DNA of 64,000 bases from Neoechinorhynchus agilis. Its lineage: Eukaryota; Acanthocephala. Shown piece after piece: positions 48,411 to 59,639 of the stretch. Positions within the stretch are counted from its first letter, which is position 1; each line of letters begins with the position of its first letter. Under the pieces are notes generated by a model that was not told where the DNA came from, did not search any database, and saw nothing but the letters and a program-made list of their open reading frames with translations. The stretch is taken from positions 3,162,001 to 3,226,000 of the forward strand of contig CM121341.1 of NCBI GenBank assembly GCA_051530055.1, in the 5' to 3' direction. Made by a program: the position numbers and the translations under genes.

Positions 48411-49310
48411 TTTATTTTTTTCGAGGGCTTTTAAAGTAATATGGATTTTTTAATAGTCATTTAAGCTGTTTTATGAAACTGCGAATGCGCTAATTTGATC
48501 CTTTTACCAGAAAAAAATGAATCTTTAAAAAAATCGCAATTTTTAGAATTGAAATTTTACGGTAATTGGAATTTTGCCTTTAATTAAATAAAAACTGCGA
48601 TCGATTTCATGTTAAGAAATTAGTTTCTACTGACAATGCGATTCTCGTAATCTCACTGACATTAAGAAAAAACGACTGGGGTGTTTGAGAAATAGACTCT
48701 TCAATAAGATTTGCAAATCACACAGTTTTTTAATTTGCCAATATCCTTTGTTTGAAAGGAAAAAAGTTAATTCTATATTTCAAGCTTGTTTAAAACTTTG
48801 ATGAAAGGTGATAAAGACACGAGATTGTGCCGAAATATCGGCATCAATAAATTCTTGTAATTTTTTCGCCATATAAAAACACGTTTCAAGTTTAACGTTT
48901 TCGAATGTTAATTTTTCCAAAGTTATGATTCCCATGAATGTAAAATTCAGAAGTGCATTTAATAAGCAATCACGGTAAAAGGCGAAGTGTATTAATCTAA
49001 CAAAAGTTCAAGTTGAAACTCTTTACGAATAATCGAGATACAAAATAAAAAAATTTATCCACTCATGGAAAAACGATTAGAATAAGATTAAATTTTGCAC
49101 TTGTTAATGGCGAGCTTAAATTAGTAAATTTGTTGTAGAGCTAAAATATTTTGAAGTTTCTTAGAGTGCAAGAAATTTTCGAAGATTTCATTCCTAAAGA
49201 GTTGTCCATTTCTTCGTATTATTAAGACCGTCCAACACCGCCACATTCTTGCATAGATATCGATTCGTAAAGAAAAGTTACACATATCGTCTCGTTCACC
49301 CATATCGCTA
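48410..49310. other. AT-rich intergenic with one foldback arm
   Basis: Contains a single arm related to FB3 at 48,803-48,872 (GATAAAGACAC-GAGATT-GTGC-CGAAATATCGGCATCAATAAA). No gene was seen. Confidence 0.5.
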
Positions 49311-49313
49311 AGT

Positions 49314-50567
49314 TCACACAGCGACTCGATCGACAAAATCCATCAAACGTCTTGCATATTGCTCAGGTTTAACTGAACTTATCTCAGCTTCTGCACCGTA
49401 CTTTGCGGTTTTAGCGAGGTGAGCGGTCTTTTTTCTGGTTCCGTAGAAAGTAAGCATTTTTGAAATGCCAAGAAAATAAATTTCCCGTCTAGGGGCAGAG
49501 GTAATACTGGCAATTCCGCAACTACTTTGACTACATCCAAACAAAGGTCTCGTATTAAGAAACACAAAATCCTCTTGCTCACCACCGTTGGACGTACGAT
49601 CGCTATCATCGGCCGAGATTTCTGGAGCAGTACAAACACCGGTATTATTGATATTATCGAAATTTCCAGTTTCCATAGAATCATCGACACTGTTAACGTC
49701 CAACATTTCTTGTTCTTCCTTTAATCTCGCTGCAGCTTCTGCTGCATCAACGTCATGAATTCCGATAACGAGCGAATAATCCATAATGTTAAGACGAGCT
49801 AAAAACTCCGTGTCACGCTTTAAAGTTTCAAGTAAATTTTGTTTCGCTGTTTCTCCAATATAAAGACATCTACCGGCGTTCACAAAATCATTGTCTTTGT
49901 ACTCAGGCGGTTCGCGGAGCCGTTCTCGACTATTGGCAAACCGATCGACTGTCGATCCTTTAATGTCGTAGATTTCATGTATAGGTAATCGACTAGAGAA
50001 AATGCTTTTAAGAACGAGTAGATAACTTGATTTATCATCAACACTAAGACGGAAAAGTCCAAGAAATTTCGGCAAAAGGGTGTTACCGCTGGTTTCAATG
50101 TAGTGTTTATGAGTGTCAGCTAAGAGAGAATGTAGATTGGCAACATCCTCACTTGTGATTGATCGGACGTAGAACTTCTTATCTGCAGATAGCCACATTT
50201 TTTCTTGATTCTTAAAAGGAGTAAGTTGTCCACTAGTGAACGAAATTTGCCATTGTCTCTCAGTAACGCCAAAAATTCGTCTGAATGCTCGAAAAACGAG
50301 CGGACAGTATATTTTAAACTTGTACCGACCCGGGAGTACATCCTGATTAAAATACTGAAGATCGACTTTGACTTTCATGTACGCTTTGAAATCATCAGGA
50401 AGTAGCATTACCGGCATGTTGACATGAGACATTTCGACAGCGGAGTAGTTGACACCCCACATGAACACTGAAAAGAATGGTTCATTCGCGCGGAATAGTT
50501 TCCGCTTTTGGTGTTTAACCTTGAACTTGGATTTCGTTTTCATCCTGGGTGCAGGAATAGCGTCCAT
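49314..50567 (-). CDS. Phosphatidylinositol 5-phosphate 4-kinase (type II PIP kinase)
   Basis: Single exon; ATG at 50,567 gives 417 residues (human PIP4K2A is 406). The frame is open upstream to 50,690 without an ATG. The N-terminus KLFRANEPFFSVFMWGVNYS and HVNMPVMLLPDDFKAYMKVK are typical of PIP4K. Catalytic-core landmarks include RSITSEDVANLHSLLADTHK, TLLPKFLGLFRLSV, YDIKGSTVDRFANS, KDNDFVNAG and NIMDYSLVIGIHDV. The C-terminal EIYFLGISKMLTFYG and KTAKYGAEAEISSVKPEQYA form the activation/specificity loop, with the alanine of type II enzymes rather than the glutamate of type I. It converts PI5P to PI(4,5)P2 at membranes in this family. An acidic, Ser/Asn-rich insert (about residues 285-340) matches the variable insert of the family. 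Lack of introns is notable. Confidence 0.92.
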   Translation of the reverse strand: MDAIPAPRMKTKSKFKVKHQKRKLFRANEPFFSVFMWGVNYSAVEMSHVNMPVMLLPDDFKAYMKVKVDLQYFNQDVLPGRYKFKIYCPLVFRAFRRIFGVTERQWQISFTSGQLTPFKNQEKMWLSADKKFYVRSITSEDVANLHSLLADTHKHYIETSGNTLLPKFLGLFRLSVDDKSSYLLVLKSIFSSRLPIHEIYDIKGSTVDRFANSRERLREPPEYKDNDFVNAGRCLYIGETAKQNLLETLKRDTEFLARLNIMDYSLVIGIHDVDAAEAAARLKEEQEMLDVNSVDDSMETGNFDNINNTGVCTAPEISADDSDRTSNGGEQEDFVFLNTRPLFGCSQSSCGIASITSAPRREIYFLGISKMLTFYGTRKKTAHLAKTAKYGAEAEISSVKPEQYARRLMDFVDRVAV

Positions 50568-50699
50568 ATCAACCGAAATAGTTCGTTTGTGGTGGTTCCG
50601 CCGTAATGGTTGAGTTTTTGGTGATTTTACAAAGATTCCCTTTCGTATTTGAATTAAGTGGTTACTCAGATAAATTTCTAACAACGTCAATCTTTTCTG

Positions 50700-51050
50700 T
50701 CACCTATTTTTAATCCTTTGTGCTAAGTAATCCAACTGTCCCTTGCCTAAGACTAATGGACGACTGAGCATTTTTAGCCTATTGTCGTTTTTATGATTAA
50801 CATTAGCTGAGAAGTGCATCTTGTTTATTAGTTAACCTTTAAGAACATTAACTGAAACTTTCTAGAAAAGCTTAAAAGTCTTCAACATTTCCTGCGAAGA
50901 CTTTATCGCCCCAATTGGAAGACATCGATCGCTTAACCTTGTGATGCATTTTCATTTGCGCTACACGAGAACGTCTCAAAGTTGCATCCCTCATCCCTCC
51001 ACAAAATAAACTATATTTTTTGTTTCATGCCACTTGATGACATTTCTTTA
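50700..51050. other. Intergenic, no gene seen
   Basis: Upstream flank of the PIP4K gene; no recognisable element. Confidence 0.35.
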
Positions 51051-51059
51051 TTTAGCCGA

Positions 51060-51390
51060 AAGCTCAGTATCATGCACATACCACGGCGTCCCGGTGGTTC
51101 CACGGTCGTTCCGCAATGGCAGCGATGGGATGCTCACATCGGTACCCGAAGTCTCAGGGACACTGCAATCCTTACTGTCTCCTCGGAGGGAATAGTACCC
51201 ACAGAAACGATTGGGATAGCGTTGAGCCAAGCACCCGATTCTCTTGTAGAGACTGTTGCTAATCGAGTTCGGTTCACCAGGTCACGAGAATCTGACATTG
51301 AAGAGTTATGAATTCTCGTTACCAGGGGTGAGTTGCAACCATTGAGGGGTAATTGCTCGTTACCGGAATCTTCCCATCAAAGATTAAGAG
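51060..51390 (-). mobile_element. LINE-B C-terminal fragment
   Basis: Closely matches 39,720-40,010 in the same orientation, including the coding of DLVNRTRLA and an NRFCGYYS-type variant, and the flanking phrase GAAGAGTTATGAATTCTCG. Confidence 0.72.
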
Positions 51391-51399
51391 TCTCCACGA

Positions 51400-51905
51400 A
51401 ATATTCATCCAAAGTGTAATTCTCGCTAAGAACGGATTGAACTATTTTGTTGATTGCTTCATACGATCCCATATAAGCTGACAGAAAAATATCGACTGCT
51501 TTTCGAATACCCAAACTGCCGGACGGCGGTTGTGCCTATTCTACGATAAAGAAATCACTTATGAAAAACAAGCAATCGAAGATCGAATTCGTAATCACAT
51601 AATCATCAAAACTCCGCACAATGAGGTTCGGGACAAAGCTCTTCAGGTGGTTTCCCTGTCGCTGTCAGATGTTATGAAGGTGTGTGAAACTTACGAAATG
51701 CTGAAGGACACAATGTGGAAAAAAGATCCAGTGGACCCGCAAGGAGACACAAATATCGATGAGCTGTCACAACATCGGGCTAAACAGTTTCCGAACCTGA
51801 ATGAAGGTCCTCGTCGGTGTACGAAACCTTTGAAATCTTATGGTGGAAAAACAATGCAGACGATGTTGAAGTGCTCAGTGCAGATGAAGCTTAGCCAACA
51901 ATAAA
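51400..51905 (+). mobile_element. Fossil LTR (Gypsy-like) gag fragment
   Basis: The frame at 51,530-51,904 has an acidic, helical stretch like the capsid region of Gypsy-group gag proteins (EDRIRNHIIIKT, LSLSDVMKVCETYEML). It is a short broken piece with no LTRs, protease, RT or integrase beside it. Age is unknown; assignment to LTR/Gypsy is by general pattern only. Confidence 0.45.
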
Positions 51906-52505
<600 letters not shown>

Positions 52506-52559
52506 CGAATCGCATAAACGGGGTTTTCGTCGTCCGATGAAATGATAATTCGTGTCGTA

Positions 52560-53280
52560 AAATTCTTTGCTATCCTCGATAGACGGGCATCTCAACGCGC
52601 TGAATCCAAAGCTGTTTTCGGATTTTCGATAGCTGCCATAGTTCTAATTTTTCGTCTTTCAATTTTTAGACCAATAATTTTTATTATCGATATCAAAACA
52701 TCAATCAATTTCAGATAAAATTAACTTTTCAAGATCTACTTTTAAAGCCGATTTTACCTGACTTTACTGTTTCTCGTAGCCTTTGCAATCTATAAATTTA
52801 GTTTGAATATTGATGTTCATAAAAGACACTTTAATTTAATGCATGGTGCGAGGACGCGGTTAAGATCTCATATCACATTCTGAACATCTCTGATGCGCTG
52901 ATTTTGATGGGTTTGTCCAATTTTTATTGATCTTGCAAATTTAGTGAGCTTTCACTGCTATGATTTTACACGAAAAATAACAATGCGATTTCCGACCTCA
53001 ATAATATAGCTGTCGTTTATAAATTATGTTCAGTTGTTCATCTCAATGCGCTGATTCCATGCCTGTGTTCGGATTTGCGATAGCTGCCGTAGTTCTTGAG
53101 TTATTCGTCTACAAGTTTTAGGTCAATAACCTTGATTATCAATATCAAAACATCAATAAATTTCGCATCAAATAACCCTTCCTGGATCTACTTTTATAGC
53201 TGATTTTATCTGGATTTACTTTTTTGTAGTCTATGCAATCTAGATTTTTGTGATTAAGGCATTCTGTGAGATAAAGAAAG
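52560..53280. repeat. Dispersed repeat R1, about 1.6 copies in tandem
   Basis: The block CAACGCGCTGAATCC ... TAGCTGCCATAGTTCT ... GATCTACTTTTAAAGC (52,585-52,830) recurs, diverged, at 53,045-53,250 and again at 60,790-61,000. A block with TGCGATTTCCGACCTCAATAATATAGCTGTCG precedes the second and third copies. No coding capacity was noticed. Confidence 0.85.
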
Positions 53281-53880
53281 GCAGCAATGGGCAGCTGAAC
53301 TAAGGAGAAATCGAAAATAATTACTTGCTAGGATATTAATCAAATGACTAAAATCAGAGTTTACGAAAATGCCTTAACATTTCCATTAGTACCCTTTTTA
53401 TCTAGCACTTAAAAGGCGATTTCAAACAAAAATCAGTATAAATAATATCTTATTCGTCAAATTTCTTATATTTTAATAATTTCTATACTCGTTGTTTATT
53501 AAAGGTTTCAGCTCAAAACTGTCGAATCAGAAACAATGGATCGTGCTAAAAAACATTTGCATTGATCGGCGATAAACGTTTTACCAAAATACACTGAATA
53601 CAAATTTTCTAGCACAATAATTGAAAAGTCGTTTGCTTTCATTAGAGTAAAGTAAGTGTCGGGTGATGGTATTCATCGCAAAATTTTGTTTCCTTAAAAT
53701 CGCAGTGTTGGGGGGTTGAGAAAATCCCCATCACATTGCGACTGAAGTTCTTTTTTTCTCCAAATCTTAAGTTTTATGTGGCTATTTATAGCGAGGAGGA
53801 ACCACTCGGCGTGAACACGATTGCAAAATCGATCGGAAACTTTCCCGTCTTTGTGGATTTGTTGATTAAGATAAAAGTAT
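53281..53880. other. Intergenic; distant match to repeat R2 end
   Basis: A phrase around AACAATGGATCGTG (near 53,530) recurs near 61,380, so part of this belongs to the R1/R2 composite. No gene was seen. Confidence 0.4.
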
Positions 53881-53889
53881 TATCTACGT

Positions 53890-53990
53890 ATCTCCCCTTT
53901 GGCTGTGCGTCATTGGTGGTAACGGATTCGAACCACTTGACCCCTAATCGGTATCATGGGCATTAGTCCACTTGACCACCTCGACTGCCA
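53890..53990 (-). mobile_element. SINE-T head only
   Basis: Minus strand gives the tRNA-like head: GGTGGTCAAGTGGACTAATG, GGTTCGAATCCG and CACCAATGACGCAC. The body is missing. Confidence 0.8.
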
Positions 53991-54035
53991 GTAAAACTTA
54001 AAAAATATAGAACACGGCGCTATCCCTGAGCCGAT

Positions 54036-54300
54036 GAACTGGCTGAGTTTGACATTTCGTAGTTGCGTCGAGATGGTCAAGTGGACTAATGCCCATGATC
54101 CCGATTAGGGGTCAAGTGGTTCGAATCCGTTACCACCAATGACGCACAGCCAAAGGGGACGAAATACCGCTAAAGGGAGGAAACTCACTGATGAGTCCCG
54201 CCTCCTGGAGGTATCTGAGGATCCGGAGGAATGTACAAACTCTTAACCGTGCATTAGAGACTACGTGGTTATATCACTTCTCTGATGTAAGGTTTGGCTC
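54036..54300 (+). mobile_element. SINE-T, best-preserved copy
   Basis: Head with A box GGTCAAGTGGACTAATG and B box GGTTCGAATCC, body GGGGACGAAATACCGCT and GGAAACTCACTGATGAGTCC, hairpin CCTCC-T-GGAGG, then ATCTGAGGATCCGGAGG and ATATCACTTCTCTGATGTAAGG. Confidence 0.9.
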
Positions 54301-54372
54301 TATGCCTAAATAAATAAGCCGGACAAGAAAGGGATTGTCTAAAATTGAATGATCATAACATACCGGCTTGCC

Positions 54373-54492
54373 AGTAAAACTTAAAATATAGAACACGGCG
54401 CTATCCCTGAGCCGATGAACTGGCTGAGTTTGACATTTCGTAGTTGTGTCGAGGAGGTCAAGTGGACTAATGCCCATGATCCCGATTAGGGG
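54373..54492 (+). mobile_element. SINE-T 5' end, duplicated leader
   Basis: CCAGTAAAACTTAAAATATAG ... GGTCAAGTGGACTAATGCCC repeats 53,988-54,115 at about 385-bp offset and stops inside the head at GATTAGGGG, where PLE sequence begins. Confidence 0.8.
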
Positions 54493-55059
54493 GATACATT
54501 GAGAAATGTATGAGGGAGGCTCGATATGTTCCTCTGGTGAGAACATTCAATCAGGAGGAAAAGAAGCAATTTATCGGGACACCATTCATCAATGATAGTT
54601 GGAATGCAAAAATAGACACCCTGATCAAACGAATCGATGGGGACAAAGTGTTCACTATGTATAGTAGGAAGGGCAGAACTCTCCAAGGAATTCTCGGACC
54701 GAAGAATGAGGATGTTCCTGCTGGATGTGTCTATAGATTCCATATTCGAATTGCAGTCTGTCATATGTGGGACAAACGAACAATCTATAAACTGAAGGAC
54801 TGATGAGCGCAGAAGAGCAGCTATCAAAAAGTTGGATGTGAGCTCGGCGATAGCTTCCCAGATCAATGGTAGTGGGCATGAAATCAGTTTTGATGGCGTC
54901 GAGGTTCTGGCGAGGAGTGACGTAAGACGCGACAGAGTGACTATGGAAGCCATCATTATCACGCAAACGGATACTTTTGTTGGTAACAAAGCTGACTACA
55001 AACTCAGTCTGCGAGTCGCACCGGATAAACTATTTGACCATGCTTCTTTTAAATTGTAG
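54493..55059 (+). mobile_element. Penelope-like element 3' part with GIY-YIG remnant, broken
   Basis: Plus-strand blocks: FINDSWNAKIDTLIKRIDGD and GRTLQGILGPKNEDVPAGCV (linker before the endonuclease), then KLDVSSAIASQINGSGHEIS, VEVLARSDVRRDRVTMEAII and FVGNKADYKLS, the C-terminal half of the GIY-YIG domain. The core GIY...YIG strands are degraded. Inactive. Confidence 0.72.
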
Positions 55060-55160
55060 ATTGACTCAAGAAAGCCAACCAAAAGGCCGAAGATTTTCAA
55101 GATAAATCTATTTTTTGAACCAAACATCGCTGATTGATACTGAAGTTAATCAACAATCGC

Positions 55161-55500
55161 CTAGGCGTCAGAAGGTGCGCAGCAGCCTATCTCAGTCGGA
55201 CGAAGCTTCGTGCCCACAATTTTCGCAATGCTTCTGTTTAAAATTTTTGCTGCTAAGCGACGCAGAGTTGTTCCAACTGCAATGAGATGAATCTCACCTT
55301 CCTTTTTCGCGAGGGCACACAAAGATTCGCCGAAAAATAGCTCGATTTCTTTCAGAATCAATTCTCCCCTTGCAAATTGGTACGTGCCAATGCATCTTAA
55401 AGGGACTGAGCAGCGCCACCTACTGAAAAAGTCATATCCTTGAGATGTTGGGAGTGGAGTCCGTCAAGCTCGTGAGCTGATCCGTTATCAAATCAGGAGA
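55161..55500 (-). mobile_element. LINE-B reverse-transcriptase fragment
   Basis: Minus-strand reading FFGESLCALAKKEGEIHLIA then VGTTLRRLAAKILNRSIAKI matches the RT block FFGASLCALTKKDGGIRPIA of the LINE-B copy at 63.8 kb. Short remnant. Confidence 0.75.
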
Positions 55501-55598
55501 TTACCATCTTCAATTCTGATTTCGATGATAAAATATAAGGGATCTTAACAATAGAGGAGGATTCCACGAATTACAGCTGATCGCCGTCACTGGGAGGC

Positions 55599-55853
55599 TT
55601 GGAACGAAGAATTCGTAAAGTTTCTTCGTTATCTTTGGTTAGACTGTCCATTGATGATAAAAGGCGATCTGCTCTTCGGACATCTCCCCGTCTACTAACT
55701 TCGAAGAAACGCGCTCAGCAAGCCGCGGATTTTACTTTCATTGATGGTCAGCCTTCTGGACACACTCCGTACGTAGTTCGCATGCTGCCGAAAGGCATTA
55801 AGATTTTAATCAAAAGAAATTATTCGCTACCCGTGAATGCCTTCAAACGCTAA
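55599..55853 (+). CDS. Unrecognised short open frame
   Basis: 84 codons, basic, without an ATG at the start; includes ADFTFIDGQPSGHTPYVVRM then LPKGIKILIKRNYSLP. The 'SG..PYVVRML' phrase is faintly like BRMS1/SDS3 proteins (SGPYIVYML), but I would not assign it. It could be an exon of an unmodelled gene. Confidence 0.25.
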   Translation: MERRIRKVSSLSLVRLSIDDKRRSALRTSPRLLTSKKRAQQAADFTFIDGQPSGHTPYVVRMLPKGIKILIKRNYSLPVNAFKR

Positions 55854-55859
55854 TTTATT

Positions 55860-56545
55860 GAATTTAATCGTTGAAACGATTCCAAGCTGAAACATCGAGC
55901 ATTACTCGGTACATCTTTTCTAGGTGTGAATAATGAATAAAACCTGTCGTGTGTTTGTCCGAGCATTCAATTAATTCCCAGTAACTCAAAATTTACTGAT
56001 GATTGGAAACAAGACGAAAGGAAAGAAATCTGATAATTTCCTTGTGATAGCCGAGGACCGGAATTTTCGAGATGGTTATCCCTTTTGTGCAATTTTTCGA
56101 CTTTTGTGACGCTTCTCGCGACGAAAATCCGACATTTTCAACGAATTAATAGTTTTTGTGTTATAATTGTTTAGTTGTTTTGGCTTTTTGCATTACCTTC
56201 TTAAATTTATATAAAATTCATAGCTCGATTGTCGAAAACTGCGATTGTACCCAAAATTGTGTATCTCTTTAATTGAATCGCTTGATAATTCATTTTTTTA
56301 GGCAAAATGGACTTTAGTGGCTTGGTGCAATGCTCGTGCGCGGTTTAAACGGTTTTTGATAAAGTTGATCTCGACCCGTCATGAGTTTTTTGATAAACAA
56401 AAATATACAATAAATGTTTGTTGTTTGCCTTCAAAACTCCAAACAATAAGAAAAACATATTTGTACGGAAAATGTTTGTAGTGTTAAACGAATGTGATTT
56501 AAGAATATCCTGCACCCATCCTAAACTCCGACAGATTGATCGATA
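55860..56545. other. Intergenic, no gene seen
   Basis: Presumed upstream region of the four-span gene; a possible acceptor CTCCGACAG ends 21 bp before its ATG. Confidence 0.35.
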
Positions 56546-56552
56546 ACGCCTA

Positions 56553-57502
56553 ATGAATCCTACAAAGTTCAAAGCATTGAGTATCGCAACTGCGATTTTG
56601 TTCTTTGCAAGTTCAATCTTAAGTTGGGTCTCACTGTGCAGCAATCATCCATGGTCACGAGTTCCGGATACGAAAATCACCATCAGAATCTCCGGACATT
56701 CATCCATGTCTCCAATTTATTTCCTTCTCATCGAAGGTGAGTTTCCTTCTTGTTTCTTTTATAAAATCGCTTTCGTTAGGAGGACTAATGCGCACATTGC
56801 TGCTTATGAGCGCAGGAATCGAAACTGCGGCTTTTCTCATGGCCGTGTCTCATTTTCTATGCCAAGGACGAGTTCGCATATTGTGGCTGCAACTTTCCTC
56901 TGTTTTTGGACAAATCTCTTGTAAGTGTCGCCTACTATTGTAAATATTCTTGATATTCGTCTTTAGTGACCTACCAACTAATGGGAATGGGATCGATTTC
57001 TTTATACGTCAACGAGAAGGGTCATCGATTTTGCTACCCATTTTATTTGGCGATGGGAAGCTGCCTTTCCTCGATCTTAGCCTTTGTAGTCTCCCAAACA
57101 GTGACGTATATTCTCGGCACGAATATTCTCAGATTGTTTGATGATGGATTTACTGAGATACGGCCAAAGTATCTGCAGCGCAGCGGGTAAGAAGTGATCA
57201 ATTTCTATTAAGTATAATTCAATTATTTAAATTTAAGTACTTTAAAAGCGAATCCTGTAGTTAATCCATTCGCCAAGGTGAAGAAATCATCAGAAGAGTT
57301 TTCTGGGACGCATGTTTCTCCACTGAAATATTTCCCAGATGAAGAAGCCATCCAACTTAATCAATTAGACAACCATTCTTGCCCAATTAAAACGGATTCC
57401 CTTCATCCGGAGAGGTCTATGGATACGCCACGATCAGACATAGGCAATCCAATTCTATACGATCGAATGTGGTTTTGGAGAAAATGTTCAGCCTTTCATT
57501 AG
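56553..57502 (+). CDS. Four-span membrane protein (claudin-like topology)
   Basis: Four exons: 56,553-56,736; 56,780-56,920; 56,967-57,186; 57,238-57,502; GT-AG introns of 43, 46 and 51 bp keep one frame of 269 residues. Four hydrophobic spans: ALSIATAILFFASSILSWVS, LLLMSAGIETAAFLMAVSHF, LQLSSVFGQISLTYQLMGMG and YLAMGSCLSSILAFVVSQTV. The N-terminus is short and the C-terminal tail is about 100 residues and polar, consistent with both ends in the cytosol. This is the tetraspan plan of the claudin/PMP22/Clc-like superfamily, but the W-x-x-W/C-C loop signature of claudins is not seen, so the family stays open. AATAAA is at 57,537-57,542, 35 bp past the stop. Confidence 0.82.
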
Positions 57503-57599
57503 CTCCAAATTAACCAAAATTAATTATTATTTACTCAATAAATCAGTTAACCTTTATGACAGGTCAGCTCAGTGGTGATTTTAAGAAAACTGGGAAATT

Positions 57600-57759
57600 C
57601 GATATTGTGAAGAATTCGATTTCAACGATCATCAACTTCTATTCTAATATTCGATTTTCCATTTCCATGCTCCAAATAAAGATGGATAAAGCATACTACG
57701 CATGCAACCCTGATTTCCCTCGCCTTCAATTCTCTTTTGCTAATCACATTCCTGACTCG

Positions 57760-57836
<77 letters not shown>

Positions 57837-58310
57837 CGGGGCCTTTCTTGTACATAAACTCGCCTCCTATTCCATTCACCTCTGGTGGGAAAACACGAAA
57901 ATATTTCTTCAACCTCTCAAACTCGGACCTCTTTGCTACACTAAACTCTATCAATGCGCAACTTTGTGGTTCCCTAAATCTCCCTTTTCCTACTGGCCTA
58001 TTCGTTTTATCATCCCAGATATAATTGATCCACTAACCCACATAACCAACCAAAGTTTCAATACCGGAATCTTCCCAAATTGCCTTAAAACTTCTCGGGT
58101 TTCACTGCTCCCGAAAGCTGGTAAACTTATATTCATCTCAAGTTTTCGACCCATTTCTATCTTAACTTTCTTCTCTAAGGTCTTTGAGAAATGCTTTAAA
58201 GCACACCTTCTGCCAATCTTCAATCGAAAAATTTCATCCATTCAATTAGGTTTCCGGCTTTTCGTGTACGGACGCCCCTCTTTGCATCTACGATTCTCTT
58301 TTTTATAAAT
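57600..58310 (+). mobile_element. LINE-A fragment interrupted by a poly-G run
   Basis: Pyrimidine-rich plus strand. After the G run, blocks match LINE-A: DIIDPLTHITNQSFNTGIFP, SSFRPISILTFFSKVFEKCF and RKISSIQLGFR, the start of the RT. Both 5' and 3' parts are missing, and the frame is broken further on. Confidence 0.8.
57761..57836 (+). repeat. 76-nt uninterrupted poly-G run
   Basis: G from 57,761 to 57,836, followed by CGGGGCC. Poly-G and poly-P frames here are artefacts. Such a run can form stacked G-quadruplexes. Assembly length may be inexact. Confidence 0.95.
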
Positions 58311-58485
58311 TCGGATTCGAGGTTTCAGAAATTTAGATAGAATACTTGGCGCACAAGTCAAAATGTCTGCTGTTCGCTTTCGAGATAGTGAGAATGTAAA
58401 TTGGGATAAATTTTTGTTTAAATAAGTCTTAATATTTTACATAGGAATGTTCGAATCGCATAAGATCCCTTTTTTAAATCTACGA

Positions 58486-58826
58486 ATGTCGTCGCCGGTC
58501 CAATACATTGTTCTAAGGAAAGATTTAAATTAGCCTGCGCCCTCATTGCTCAAGCTTGCCACCGTGCTACCGCTGTAATCTTTCAGAACTACGAGGATCA
58601 CTTAACTCTTTCATATTTGTAAGATATTGACAACATGCACAAAATTGCTCTCGAGTACGACGGCGAAAAGGAGTTGAATAACATTCAGCTGTCATTGTCT
58701 GAAAGGAACATAAAGTATAAAGTCTGGATTGAAAACCCTGAAAATCTTGGAACCTGTATAGCGCTGAAACCTTATCCTAAAAAAGCCGTTAGCGATTTGT
58801 TTAAGAGCCTTAAACTTTTCAATTAA
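58486..58826 (+). pseudogene. PTRHD1-like peptidyl-tRNA hydrolase, apparently broken
   Basis: The start reads MSSPVQYIVLRKDL (58,486 on), then the frame shifts by one and continues ALIAQACHRATAVIFQNYED to LSYL, then an in-frame TAA (58,620-58,622), and the same frame resumes DIDNMHKIALEYDGEKEL to KAVSDLFKSLKLFN (stop 58,826). This follows human PTRHD1 end to end (RKDL, ALVAQACH, MHKV, PENIATCIALRPYPK, RLFK) without introns. PTRHD1 is a PTH2-fold protein thought to act on peptidyl-tRNA. One shift and one stop suggest a pseudogene, perhaps a retrocopy since no introns are present; sequencing error cannot be excluded. ATG at 58,635 leaves a 63-residue intact C-terminus. Confidence 0.78.
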
Positions 58827-58839
58827 GCATAAACATTAG

Positions 58840-59014
58840 ATTTTTTCGAGAACGGGCAGAGCTGTATTGGAATTTAAGTGTAGCCGAAAAATATAAAGGA
58901 CAAAAAATCTCGAATCGTACAAGACTCGATTATCTAAGGATTAATCCCAAATACTTGGCTTCTACCGAGATCGCCGATAAATTGATTTTGCCTCTCTTCT
59001 GCTCTGAAGAGTAA
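58840..59014 (+). CDS. Exon-like open frame, family unknown
   Basis: After an acceptor-like AACATTAG, the frame reads FFRERAELYWNLSVAEKYKG, SNRTRLDYLRINPKYL and EIADKLILPLFCSEE, then stops. Composition and helical pattern look like real protein. No family was recognised, and no partner exon found; it may be a displaced last exon. Confidence 0.35.
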
Positions 59015-59023
59015 AACAAAACA

Positions 59024-59600
59024 CTAGTCCTTAAACGGTAAAGTTGCCTGATATCTTCGAATAATTGGCAGATCTCCTGCAATTATCAGCCAGCGGACTG
59101 CTGTCGCCAACTTCTTTATTACATTGCTTTCAGATCTGATACTTAATCTGGTTACTTTGGGATTAACCATGATTCCAATGCCCTCTGTCGGCTGCCAGGG
59201 ATGCTGAGACAATGCTCCGTAATGAAATAGTCAATCAAAGCCAATTCCCAGAAATAATCAATTTTTTTCATTCCTTTACAGTTCTTACACGACCGTTTAA
59301 GTCCATCTCTATGCTTACAATCTCATCCTGAACAAAATCTGCATCCTCTCCTTGCTTATTAATGGATGCGCCGTCTTCATAGATCTCTTGCTTTACCGCA
59401 TTCAGTAAAGTTTGCTCCAAGTGTAATCATTTTGCTTTTAGCTGCCAACAAGCTTTTCTGCCGATTGTGTAGTCGACGTATTCGACTGTTCATGTAACTG
59501 GGCAGCCAAAATTTCGAGCACCATCGTCGTTTTTGATAATCAAAATTGGGCATCATAAATAACAGATTTTTTAAACTGTTCAAAGCGAATTCTATAACCA
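59024..59600 (-). pseudogene. Minus-strand coding remnants, family unknown
   Basis: Three protein-like blocks in shifting frames: MVLEILAAQLHEQSNTSTTQ (near 59,460-59,530), EQTLLNAVKQEIYEDGASIN with EDADFVQDEIVSIEMDLNGR (59,280-59,420), and GIMVNPKVTRLSIRSESNVI with AVRWLIIAGDLPIIRRYQAT (59,024-59,170). They could be exons of one gene or a decayed gene. I could not join them with convincing splice sites. No domain is recognised. Confidence 0.3.
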
Positions 59601-59639
59601 AATGAAATTCCCGTTTAAATACAAAAGCACAACAATGAT

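Noticed and set aside
53890-53990. A functional tRNA gene
   Set aside because: A and B boxes are present, but the acceptor and anticodon stems do not form; it is the head of a SINE.
57622-58024. Glycine-rich and proline-rich open frames
   Set aside because: They are produced by the 76-nt G run inside a LINE fragment.
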